DNA from: [Clostridium] clostridioforme AGR2157
Lineage (GTDB): Bacteria > Bacillota > Clostridia > Lachnospirales > Lachnospiraceae
DNA: 64,000 bases
Direction of reading: 5' to 3'
Assembly: GCF_000424325.1 (NCBI RefSeq)
Contig: NZ_AUJR01000017.1
Coordinates: 26,209-90,208, forward strand
The position numbers and the translations under genes are program-made. Positions 51,787 through 59,094 of the stretch are shown piece after piece. The stretch's first letter is position 1, and every line of letters begins with the position of its first letter. Below the pieces are notes generated by a model. That model saw only the letters and a program-made list of their open reading frames with translations, did not search any database and was not told the origin of the DNA.

Positions 51787-52429
51787 AAGTTAGAGCATAA
51801 TCATTTATTTATAGCAAATTCAAGTATGTCGCCAAATCCAACAAAGCGTAATGGCTCATCACCATCCACTTTATGTAGGATATCAACTGCTCATGTGTCT
51901 GAGTTTCCCTTATCTTAGCTTCATTCGAATTCATAATGATGTTTATTCATCTTCGCAAAAGATTGTGGCTGGTCATTTGCTGGTGCACCATTTGAAGGTA
52001 CAATCTAAGAGCGTCCGACTGCCAGGAAACATACGGTGAGCATGGTAGCTGTTGCCTGTGCAATATTCTTTTTCATAATTGATTTACATACCTCCATAAA
52101 AAAGATTATTTTAAACTATAGGACAGCAACGCTTAATCGTCTAGTGACAAAAAAGTGACAAATGCTACCCAATATGGTTGTATATATAATACTAATGGTT
52201 ATCATACCACATGTTTAAAGTGATTTCAACGGAATTCTGATACGTATTGTTAGACAGGTCATAGTTGGAATGATTGTGGATATGAAATGGAAGTTGTTTT
52301 CATATTCCCAGTCAATCTACAGAAGTGATTGGCTGGGAATGTTTGGAGCGATGGCTTAAAAGCTTAAAGTCTGGTGGAAGAAATACACAAGTGAATCTCA
52401 AGGACTGTAATGATCGTTCTGCCGTTCAA
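51787..52429. other. Gene-free segment with repeats
   Basis: Contains a GTGACA pair (52144-52149, 52155-52160; 11 bp apart), the right 31-bp inverted repeat (52181-52211) with TATAAT at 52185-52190, and a hairpin TTCCCAGTCAATC...GATTGGCTGGGAA (about 52303-52341). A promoter here has no obvious plus-strand gene; a deletion of the gene it served is likely. Confidence 0.5.
52181..52211. repeat. 31-bp inverted repeat, right copy
   Basis: TATATATAATACTAATGG...ATCATACCACA, the exact reverse complement of 42483-42513. The pair bounds about 9.7 kb that includes the GH24 lysin, second relaxase, IS elements and amidase. Confidence 0.8.
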
Positions 52430-52878
52430 TTAATAAGAACCGAAGTTTCGGAAAGTGACAGATTCGTTCCCGCTGCTGGTGTATATGGTTCCGACAAACT
52501 CGATTTTGTAGTTCCCAGAGCCGCTGGATGCTAAATGTCCCGTGTAATCAACAGTACCTCCTTGAAAACTAAGTTTTTCTGAATCAATCTTTACATAATT
52601 TCCGGAGGCGTCTTCTTTGTACAAGGTTGCTGTGCCGGATATGGAATTGACTGCGGATGCCCTCTTATATCCAAAATATATATGGTTTCCGATTTGTTTG
52701 GATGCACACTAATGGTGGCACTTTGGATATAGCGATATCGGGGACTTACATTTTCCATATTCACAGATGGGATAAATGCAGAATCGGAGGGGCTTTCAGC
52801 AAATACCGTCATTGTAGGAAATGCTGATAGCAGGGTCATAGCAGTTAATCCTGTAGCTAAAAATGTTTTTGATTTCAT
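52430..52878 (-). pseudogene. Secreted protein, frameshift near 52675-52684
   Basis: The first frame from ATG 52878 (after AAAGGAGATTTC) gives a signal peptide (SKTFLATGLTAMTLLSAFPT) and YRYIQSATISVHPNKSETIY. The second continues FGYKRASAVNSISGTATLYK, then DASGNYVKIDSEKLSFQGGT, ending at 52430. The switch lies in a TATATATTTT stretch, one extra A. Intact length would be about 148 residues. No known family; a small exported beta-rich protein. Confidence 0.6.
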
Positions 52879-52943
52879 AGTGAAATCTCCTTTCTAATTG
52901 TTCTCATAATTATGAACACCATAGCTGCATTTTTTTCTACAGG

Positions 52944-53630
52944 TTATTTTATGTTTTCTGCAATTTTTATCATGATGCCTTTTTCCAATGAAGCTGACAG
53001 ACGGAAATCTCCTTGTTCTGTATGCCATGCAATACAGTTTTTAAAATTAGTATCCGTAGACTCGAAAAATTTTCCCTGTATGCCATTTATATGAATGTCG
53101 CTTACGATGTAGTGCTCATTATCAATATAGGTTGTAGAATTCTGGAAGTAAACTAACAATTCAATGATATCTTCGGAATCATTTTTGTATATTACTTGGA
53201 GCCTATATTCATTTTTTGTCGATTCAAGCAGATAATAACCATCTGGAAGATAAGTACATTCTAAGTTTCCAATGGTGTCTGAATCAGTTGAAGCAAAATC
53301 GAACTGTATATACTTCTCATATATATGTATAATGACGTTCTGGCAAGCAGCACGCACTTCTTCAGATGACAGTAAAGCAGTAAAACTGATTCCCATGATT
53401 AAGAGGACGATAGAGGCGATTTTCTTCCCGTATCGTAAAGGCACCTCTACATTTTTGCGATAACGATAGTGTTTTATGATTTTGCGCATTCTCCAATCAT
53501 AATGCTCAGGAAGAATGATACTGTTTATTTCTTTTTCAGAAGGATAGTCTTTTGTCTCATTCAGGCTATTTTCAATAACGGCAGCCTTTAAAAAGGACTC
53601 CCAAATTTCATCTTCAAATTCATTATACAT
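52944..53630 (-). CDS. DUF4367-type anti-sigma-like membrane protein
   Basis: 228 residues from ATG 53630. A cytoplasmic N-terminus (90 residues), one membrane helix (IASIVLLIMGISFTALL) and an external domain with LECTYLPDGYYLLESTKNEY, INGIQGKFFESTDTNFKNCI and MIKIAENIK. This is the DUF4367 pattern of anti-sigma factors encoded next to ECF sigma genes. It overlaps the sigma gene end by 8 nt, which supports pairing. Confidence 0.75.
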   Translation of the reverse strand: MYNEFEDEIWESFLKAAVIENSLNETKDYPSEKEINSIILPEHYDWRMRKIIKHYRYRKNVEVPLRYGKKIASIVLLIMGISFTALLSSEEVRAACQNVIIHIYEKYIQFDFASTDSDTIGNLECTYLPDGYYLLESTKNEYRLQVIYKNDSEDIIELLVYFQNSTTYIDNEHYIVSDIHINGIQGKFFESTDTNFKNCIAWHTEQGDFRLSASLEKGIMIKIAENIK

Positions 53631-54433
53631 GTCCCTGCTCCTTTAATCTCTCACGTAGAATTAGATTTGCGCGATAAAGCCGCATTTCTACAGTTTTTTT
53701 CTTGATTTTTAAAAATGATGCGATTTCATCATTTGAAAAGCCATTGATATATTTCAGCTCCAATACGGATTTGTAAATATCGTCCAGTTTATGGACTTCT
53801 TCAGCTAATTGATGAATCTGCTCTTTGGTGATGAGATAATCCAGTATCATCTCTCCGCCGCTGACCTTAACTCTTGGCTCAATCACGTCCTTAACCGGTG
53901 TAATCCTAACGGACTCACCTGTATTCCCTCCTCTTTCTCAGGCTGGTTATAACCAGGACCACAATGGTGACCACATAGGGAAGGGCCTTGAATATCTCCT
54001 GTGCTCCCCTGTCCAGACCCGGTATATACAGGTAAAGGATGTAGAGGCCGCCAAACAATTTTGCGTCAGGGGAGTGGCTTTTCGGCCGAAGGGGAACACT
54101 GTCCTCCTCCCACCTGGTCCCATTTGAATTTGTCTGTGGTTCTGGAATTTCATCCAGAAAGTCTTCCGGATGCCTGCTTTTGCTGCGAAGATAATTTGAA
54201 CAGTAATTGCGGGTAATCGTAATAATGTAGTTTCTTGTTTTCTTATGGTCATTTATATCGATACTATCCAGATGTTCAGCAAGGATTATGTAAATATCAT
54301 GGGATAAATCCTCTTTTGTGTGTTCATCAAGGTTATAACGGCTCAATGTATAATAAATTGTTTTTCCGTATGTTTCGTACAAAATGACGAATTTATCCCT
54401 GTCTTCCGGCGTGTCAAAGACTAGAATCAACAT
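53623..54433 (-). pseudogene. ECF-type sigma factor split by foreign DNA
   Basis: The N-part (from 54433) has sigma region 2: DRDKFVILYETYGKTIYYTL, EDLSHDIYIILAEHLDSID and NYIITITRNYCSNYLRSKSR. The C-part (53886-53623) has region 4: LAEEVHKLDDIYKSVLELKY with INGFSNDEIASFLKIKKKTV. Between them about 250 nt encode a piece of an ABC permease. Without the insert the protein would be a normal 170-180 residue ECF factor working with the DUF4367 protein. Confidence 0.75.
53918..54064 (-). pseudogene. ABC-transporter permease C-terminal fragment inside the sigma gene
   Basis: Reads AKLFGGLYILYLYIPGLDRG then IFKALPYVVTIVVLVITSLR-KRREYR, which resembles the last helix and tail of sugar/nucleoside-type ABC permeases. 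It is fused in frame to sigma region 2. Source gene is not in the window. Confidence 0.5.
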
Positions 54434-54438
54434 TTTTT

Positions 54439-54786
54439 CTACCGCCCCTTTTCGTTATGATAGCTTAGTTCGACAGCGACTACAGAATCCATGATATCCA
54501 ATATCTTCTGCTGTTCTAAAGACGGAAGGTTTTTTAGTTGGTTTTCAATGTACTTTAACTTTTCTGAGGTGTAGTTTTTCAACTCTTTTCCCAAAAGAAT
54601 ATCTACAGAGATATCAAGGGCATTTGCCAGTTTGACCAGCGTGTCCAGGCTGGGAGATTTTTCGCCACGTTCAATATAGGAAATGAAGATGGTGCTGCAC
54701 TCGATCTGTTCCGCCAGTGCCTCCTGGCTGTATCCGGCGCGTTCTCGGTATCGTTGTAATTGTTTCCCAAATGCTTTCTTATCCAT
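54439..54786 (-). CDS. XRE-family regulator
   Basis: About 115 residues. HTH: FGKQLQRYRERAGYSQEALA, FISYIERGEKSPSLDTLVKL, ALDISVDILLGKEL. The C-terminal part is helical. It sits 5 nt from the broken sigma gene in the same direction, so it may regulate the sigma/anti-sigma unit. The ATG at 54789 is an alternative start. Confidence 0.8.
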   Translation of the reverse strand: MDKKAFGKQLQRYRERAGYSQEALAEQIECSTIFISYIERGEKSPSLDTLVKLANALDISVDILLGKELKNYTSEKLKYIENQLKNLPSLEQQKILDIMDSVVAVELSYHNEKGR

Positions 54787-54939
54787 CATGTAACTCCTGC
54801 TTGGTTAAAGATATAATACTTTTAGTTATGCCCTTAAAGTATACAGAAATTACATTTTATGTTGAAATAACCAACGATTATATAAATAATACTGTTTGTT
54901 GTAATTAACGAAAAATTTTTACATTTGGGTTTCCATAAT

Positions 54940-54967
54940 TTGGACAATTTTCTTATTACTATATATC
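54940..54967 (+). promoter_or_regulatory. Promoter of the holin-like gene
   Basis: TTGGAC (54940-54945) and TATATC (54962-54967), 16-bp spacer, 25 nt before the start codon. Matches a sigma-A-like promoter moderately. Confidence 0.45.
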
Positions 54968-54991
54968 TTGGAAGGAAGGAGGTGGTTCCAA

Positions 54992-55228
54992 ATGGAAGAA
55001 ATTCTAACCCAGTTGATACAGTCACAAGGTGTATGGGCCGTCCTGTTTGTTTTCCTACTGCTCTATACAATCAAGAAAAATGACAAACTGGATGAGCTGC
55101 AGGACGCAAGAGAGAAAGAGTATCGTGAGCTGCTGTTGGAGTTGACAGAAAAATTTTCTGTTGTCAATGAGATAAACAGCAAGCTGGATACCTTATGTAC
55201 CCAATGCGCTTCGCAGGCCAAGGAATAA
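54992..55228 (+). CDS. BhlA/UviB-family holin-like protein
   Basis: ATG 54992 after AAGGAGGTGGTTCC; an upstream ATG at 54968 is less well placed. 78 residues. EEILTQLIQSQGVWAVLFVF is followed by LLLYTIKKNDKLDELQDARE and EKEYRELLLELTEKF. One membrane helix then a charged helix is the BhlA/UviB pattern, known from phages and from bacteriocin release in Clostridium perfringens. It would permeabilise the membrane and let the leaderless lysins reach the wall. Confidence 0.8.
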   Translation: MEEILTQLIQSQGVWAVLFVFLLLYTIKKNDKLDELQDAREKEYRELLLELTEKFSVVNEINSKLDTLCTQCASQAKE

Positions 55229-55231
55229 TTT

Positions 55232-55263
55232 CCCAGGGAGCCGCCTTTTGGCGGTTCATCTGG
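55232..55263. terminator. Terminator between convergent holin and sigma genes
   Basis: CCCAG-GGA-GCCGCC-TTTT-GGCGG-TTCAT-CTGGG forms a two-tier stem just after the holin stop and at the end of the minus-strand sigma gene. Confidence 0.6.
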
Positions 55264-55792
55264 GAGAATCCATATTCCAGATGCGCTTTTTGAGACGGTT
55301 CACGTACTGTCTTGTGTATCCGAGTTTTGCGGCAATTTCCTTGTCGCTATAGCCCAGCATAAGCAGATATAAAATCTTCCGCTCTATTGGCAATTTGCTT
55401 TTCAAGGCACTTTCCAGATCAACGAGAGAAATGCAGTTATCTGTCTCATAATCGTGTTGGCAATCACGGTTGTCGGAAGCGTCCAGGGAGACAGAATGTG
55501 CCTGTATGTTCTGAATCTCTACGCTGTTATGGTAAAGCTTCGTAAACCTGTTGACAACCGATCTGTTTATGTAAGAAATGCAGCCATATTCATCATCTGC
55601 TGATGGTATCTTTCTGACAGCCTCATACAAAGCAAGGCTTAATTCCTGTAAGCTGTCCTCATACTCCAGATAATACAGTTTTCTTGCATATGCTTTTATC
55701 AATGGAGAAAAACGCTTCAGCAATTCTTCAAAACATTCCTCATTTCCAGTGTCTAAATACCCTTTGATAAGAGCAGATATGGTGTTTTCCAT
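55256..55792 (-). CDS. Sigma-70-family factor (UviA/TcdR-like group possible)
   Basis: ATG 55792 after AAAAAAGGAG. 178 residues. Region 2 (CFEELLKRFSPLIKAYARKL, YEDSLQELSLALYEAVRKIP) and region 4 (LPIERKILYLLMLGYSDKEI, KLGYTRQYVNRLKKRIW). The small two-region layout fits ECF/group V factors such as UviA and TcdR, which drive bacteriocin or toxin genes beside holins. The link to that group is by gene context and needs a tree. Confidence 0.75.
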   Translation of the reverse strand: MENTISALIKGYLDTGNEECFEELLKRFSPLIKAYARKLYYLEYEDSLQELSLALYEAVRKIPSADDEYGCISYINRSVVNRFTKLYHNSVEIQNIQAHSVSLDASDNRDCQHDYETDNCISLVDLESALKSKLPIERKILYLLMLGYSDKEIAAKLGYTRQYVNRLKKRIWNMDSPR

Positions 55793-55989
55793 TTTTACTC
55801 CTTTTTTGATGTAAAAAGGAATAAAAGTGGAAATCAGAAACTGAAATTTGAAATTTTCTCTTTCTTTTACTATAGCGTTCTTTTTAGGGTTTTGTAAGTG
55901 ACAAAACAGGGCCACTTTCATGCCACTTGTAGAAAAATGGCGGGAACAGGTGTTTATCATAAAAAAGGGAAAGGAACATATTGAGGAAA

Positions 55990-56358
55990 ATGACAGAAAT
56001 ACAGCTGAAAAAATTACTGCGCCAGCTTCATGCAGCGCAAATACAGGATTCTCTTCTGGAAGAATGTTCAAAAATATCAAAAAGTAATCCTGAAACACTT
56101 CCATACAGTGGTAATGTTCAACTCAGGATCATCGGAGAAACATTAAATATTTTAAGCCGGAATGAGAGATTCGTAATAGAAACACATTTGGTTTATCATC
56201 ACACATGGACGGAAACCATGACGCTTTTCTCCGAAGAAAACGGACCGGGTTGTGGGAGATCTGAACGGACGTTAAAACGCATCCAAAGCCGGGCATTAAA
56301 GAAAATGGTCAATTTTATTAACCGTTCCCAGCTAAAAGAATATTTCCATAAAACGTAA
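55990..56358 (+). CDS. ArpU/sigma-region-4-like regulator
   Basis: ATG 55990 (TTG 55981 also possible). About 122 residues. The C-terminal half LNILSRNERFVIETHLVYHH, TWTETMTLF, GRSERTLKRIQSRALKKMV reads as a sigma region 4 / ArpU-type HTH. Similar proteins control late phage genes. It diverges from the sigma gene at 55792. Confidence 0.55.
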   Translation: MTEIQLKKLLRQLHAAQIQDSLLEECSKISKSNPETLPYSGNVQLRIIGETLNILSRNERFVIETHLVYHHTWTETMTLFSEENGPGCGRSERTLKRIQSRALKKMVNFINRSQLKEYFHKT

Positions 56359-56455
56359 AGTCTACATATGGAAACAGTCAGGCAGTAAGATGCTGCAAAA
56401 TACCTGATTAATCACAAAATTGACTAGATTTCATAATTTAAAAAGAGAATACCAT

Positions 56456-56496
56456 AGCGCTGAGGAAAATGATTTATTTCTCAGCGCTTTTTTTTG
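56456..56496 (+). terminator. Rho-independent terminator
   Basis: AGCGCTGAG (56456-56464) pairs with CTCAGCGCT (56480-56488), followed by eight T. It isolates the next regulator gene. Confidence 0.85.
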
Positions 56497-56588
56497 CACT
56501 TTTTTTGTAATGAATCTGGTACCAGTACATTGCCGTGGACCGCCAATTCCCCTTCGTTTTCGCAATTCAAAACGAAGGAGGACAAGCT

Positions 56589-57041
56589 ATGGCAAAGCCA
56601 TACCGTATACCGGATTTTAGAAAAATGTATCCGGAAGCCAGCGAGGAAGTCATCGCTGTGCTGAGAACCACAGAAAGAAAAATGCAGTATCAGGAATATG
56701 ACCTAAAGTCAGAGCAGACGATTATCGATCAGGAAAATCAGACTGTGACCATTATCCCAAGCCGGGAGGATTCCTTCGAACGCTTGGTAGAGCAGTCAGT
56801 GCAGTTTCGTGAGGAAACTTTGAGCCTGGATGAGTGGATCATCCGGCGACTGGAAATTGAGCAGTTACATAAGGCGCTGAATGTTCTTTCTGATGATGAG
56901 CGCTATCTGATAATTCAGCTCTACTTTGAGGAACGGACAGAACGGGAAGTGGCAGAAGAACTGGGAGTTTACCACAATGCTGTTCATAAGCAGAAAATCA
57001 GGATTTTAGCGAAACTCAGAAAAATTTTAGAAAAGATTTGA
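56589..57041 (+). CDS. Sigma-70 region-4-like regulator of the recombination module
   Basis: ATG 56589 after GAAGGAGGACAAGC. 150 residues. The end is a clear region 4: LEIEQLHKALNVLSDDERYL, QLYFEERTEREVAEELGVYH, AVHKQKIRILAKLRKIL. No region 2 is present. Genes of this type come before the recombinase modules of many Clostridia ICEs and may control excision. It is followed by the structured non-coding region. Confidence 0.7.
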   Translation: MAKPYRIPDFRKMYPEASEEVIAVLRTTERKMQYQEYDLKSEQTIIDQENQTVTIIPSREDSFERLVEQSVQFREETLSLDEWIIRRLEIEQLHKALNVLSDDERYLIIQLYFEERTEREVAEELGVYHNAVHKQKIRILAKLRKILEKI

Positions 57042-57082
57042 TTTCAGGGTGTGCAAAGTGTTTTTTCAACGTGGAAGTAATT

Positions 57083-57600
57083 GAGAGGACAAAAAATCCT
57101 CTCCTCTGTTCTTTGAAAAACACTGCCGGAAGGCTGTCATATCCAGAAGCGCAGATACGTTAGCTGTTCTGTCCGAAAGGAAAAAGCGGCATGGAGGATA
57201 CGCCAGGACCACCTGCAAGTAGTCAGAGTACTTGTAAAAAGCGATAGCATCGAAGGTGATGAGCGAGAAATATTCGTCCGAAAGCGGCCTATGGTAAGCC
57301 GTCCCGCCAAGACCTGAACAGCAGATAATGATACTTCCGTCCAGTCACAGCCCCGAAAAATCGGGATCACGCAATGAGGGCGGCTCTGGGAGATCCCCGG
57401 AGGGGTGAGATACCCATGACGGTTCCTGACCAGAGCCGGTCTGTGTTTTCTGCCCATAGGACTGCCTGTATGGCAGTCCTGGTTCCGGGAAGTAGTGTCG
57501 AATAGGAACAAGAGAAAACGAAGAACAAGTTTTATAGTTTCATGTTAGAAACTACAGCGGCAGACATTGGGGAGTTATTCCGGTGGCTGCCGCTGTCCTT
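57083..57600 (+). ncRNA. Candidate structured RNA of about 0.5 kb
   Basis: No credible gene in 600 nt but many nested stems. GAGAGGA/TCCTCTC (57083-57103). TCC-GAAA-GGA (57172-57181, GNRA loop). CCCGA/TCGGG (57352-57365). CGGCTCTGG/CCAGAGCCG (57381-57389 with 57430-57438) enclosing CCCC-GGA-GGGG (57395-57405). AGGACTGCC/GGCAGTCCT (57458-57480). ACAGCGGCAG/CTGCCGCTGT (57554-57596). Purine-rich joining segments with GAAA repeats are typical of large folded RNAs. Could be a regulatory leader of the PemK/recombinase operon or an independent RNA. I do not recognise a known class. Confidence 0.55.
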
Positions 57601-57640
57601 GTAGCATGAAAAAAAGGGAACAAAGGAGGAGCAGATAAGG

Positions 57641-58036
57641 ATGAAACAGGAAGCATATGATATGGTGGAACGAATCATGGATACGGAGATGATGGGATAT
57701 GCCTATTTGTATCCAAGGGGTGAGGAGATGCGGAAAGAGTATCTGATTTCTACCACGCCGGAGAATCTGGCAAATTTTATAGGAAGTCATTTTACAGATG
57801 CCGGGAAGATGGTGATAACGGACGTGATGGACCGTCTGATTGTGGATACCGTGGGAGGATTTCTGGATACCTGTCCGGACCAGAAGTTGTGCCGGGAGTT
57901 GATCGGGCGTCTGGCACCGATTCAGATGGGGGAGCAAGAACCGGGAGAAATCCTTGCTGTGGACAGGGAGATGTCAGAGGAATACTTTCGTGAAGAAGAC
58001 CAGATGATTACCATGATGGAACTTTCTATGGGGTGA
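57641..58036 (+). CDS. Unknown partner of PemK toxin, antitoxin candidate
   Basis: ATG 57641 after AAAGGAGGAGCAG. 131 residues, acidic and helical (KQEAYDMVERIMDTEMMGYA, ENLANFIGSHFTDAGKMVIT, MSEEYFREEDQMITMMEL). It does not look like MazE or PemI, but its stop is within 4 nt of the next reading and it directly precedes the toxin, the usual antitoxin place. No DNA-binding motif seen. Confidence 0.6.
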   Translation: MKQEAYDMVERIMDTEMMGYAYLYPRGEEMRKEYLISTTPENLANFIGSHFTDAGKMVITDVMDRLIVDTVGGFLDTCPDQKLCRELIGRLAPIQMGEQEPGEILAVDREMSEEYFREEDQMITMMELSMG

Positions 58037-58050
58037 AGGAGGTGCGTTTC

Positions 58051-58428
58051 ATGCAGATCAGGAAAGGTGATGTCTACTATGCGGATCTGACTCCGGTAGT
58101 TGGTTCGGAACAGGGGGGAGTGCGTCCGGTTCTGATTATTCAGAACAATATCGGCAACCGCCACAGCCCTACCGTTATTGTAGCAGCGATTACCAGAAGC
58201 CGCTCCAAACCCCACCTTCCAACCCATGTATCACTGTCTGCTGTTTGCGGACTTCGGCAGGATTCCATGGTGCTGTTGGAGCAGGTGCGGACCATAGACC
58301 GGTCCCGCTTGAGGGAGTACATAGGACGGCTGAACCCATCACAATTACAGTTTGTGAATCAGGCACTGGCGGTCAGCTTCGGCATGGAGCAGGAAGCATT
58401 TTCGCAGCAGATGTGTATCAGATTATGA
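58051..58428 (+). CDS. PemK/MazF-family endoribonuclease toxin
   Basis: ATG 58051 after GAAGGAGGTGCG. 125 residues. IRKGDVYYADLTPVVGSEQG, GVRPVLIIQNNIGNRHSPTV, LPTHVSLSAVCGLRQDSMVL and LEQVRTIDRSRLREYIG cover the conserved SH3-like barrel and the catalytic Arg/Ser set of MazF. It cleaves mRNA at short sites. On an ICE it would stabilise inheritance. Overlaps the next gene by 4 nt. Confidence 0.85.
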   Translation: MQIRKGDVYYADLTPVVGSEQGGVRPVLIIQNNIGNRHSPTVIVAAITRSRSKPHLPTHVSLSAVCGLRQDSMVLLEQVRTIDRSRLREYIGRLNPSQLQFVNQALAVSFGMEQEAFSQQMCIRL

Positions 58429-58838
58429 GTCAGGAGGTCAGGAGATTGAAGCAGGAAAAAAGAGCATGGGTTTACTGCCGGATTGATGCGCCGGAGGATA
58501 CTCACGGAGCGTTGAAAAACCAGAGGAAACTGCTGATGGATTATGCCGAACAGATGGGATTTGTTGTGGCCGGGTGTTCGGAGGATTTCGGTTCCGGGGC
58601 AGATTTTGAGCGTCCCGGATGGAAGCGGGCTGCAAAAGCAGTACAGGAAGGAAATATTGATGTATTGGTTGTCCAGAATATTTCCCGTATAGGCAGGGAT
58701 ACCTGCCGGATTATGGAGTATTTGGAGAAACTCCGTCAGAGTGGGATTGATGTATATTCTCCGATGGAGGGAAAGCTGAGTTTTTCTTTGCAGCGGTTTA
58801 TTGGGATGTGCATGGGAGGTAAGGATCTCTCACCGTAA
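58425..58838 (+). CDS. Resolvase-like protein lacking the catalytic serine
   Basis: ATG 58425 overlaps the toxin stop. 137 residues. The fold matches the serine-recombinase catalytic domain (WVYCRIDAPEDTHGALKNQR, AGCSEDFGSGADFERPGWKR, DVLVVQNISRIGRDTCRIME), but the active position of the neighbours' YCRVST is YCRIDA here, so Ser is replaced by Asp. No DNA-binding domain follows. It may be a regulatory subunit of the recombinases, for example for directionality. Confidence 0.75.
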   Translation: MSQEVRRLKQEKRAWVYCRIDAPEDTHGALKNQRKLLMDYAEQMGFVVAGCSEDFGSGADFERPGWKRAAKAVQEGNIDVLVVQNISRIGRDTCRIMEYLEKLRQSGIDVYSPMEGKLSFSLQRFIGMCMGGKDLSP

Positions 58839-58854
58839 TAACAGGAGGATGCGT

Positions 58855-59016
58855 ATGGGGACAAAAAAGGAAACAAGGGAGATACAGTATAAACTGGCTG
58901 TGAAACTGCTTAATCTGATGCTGGAAAGCGGTTTTCTGCAGCCGGAGGAATATGAAAAAATTGATGCCTTAAACCGTGAAACTTTTTCCCCGGAACTTTC
59001 CAGAGTATATGTGTAA
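58855..59016 (+). CDS. SHOCT-like small protein
   Basis: ATG 58855, 6 nt after AGGAGG (the ATG at 58849 is too close). 53 residues. IQYKLAVKLLNLMLESGFLQ, PEEYEKIDALNRETFSPELS: a short helical SHOCT-type element (name from memory). Such peptides regularly precede recombinases in these elements. Confidence 0.6.
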   Translation: MGTKKETREIQYKLAVKLLNLMLESGFLQPEEYEKIDALNRETFSPELSRVYV

Positions 59017-59064
59017 AAACACTGGATATGTTCCAAAAGGTGTGGTATTGTGTGGTGCTAACAG

Positions 59065-59079
59065 GAGAACCTGGTTCTC
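59065..59079. promoter_or_regulatory. Perfect inverted repeat before first recombinase
   Basis: GAGAACC-T-GGTTCTC, 15 nt before ATG 59095. Candidate operator or recombinase-binding site. Confidence 0.45.
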
Positions 59080-59094
59080 AGAAAGGAGAAGCCT

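Noticed and set aside
55793..56104. N-terminal extension of the minus-strand sigma gene
   Set aside because: The ribosome site AAAAAAGGAG and the family start both place the beginning at 55792; the extension overlaps the divergent gene.
57137..57511. Minus-strand frame over the structured region
   Set aside because: No ribosome site, composition dictated by stems; the region is better seen as RNA.
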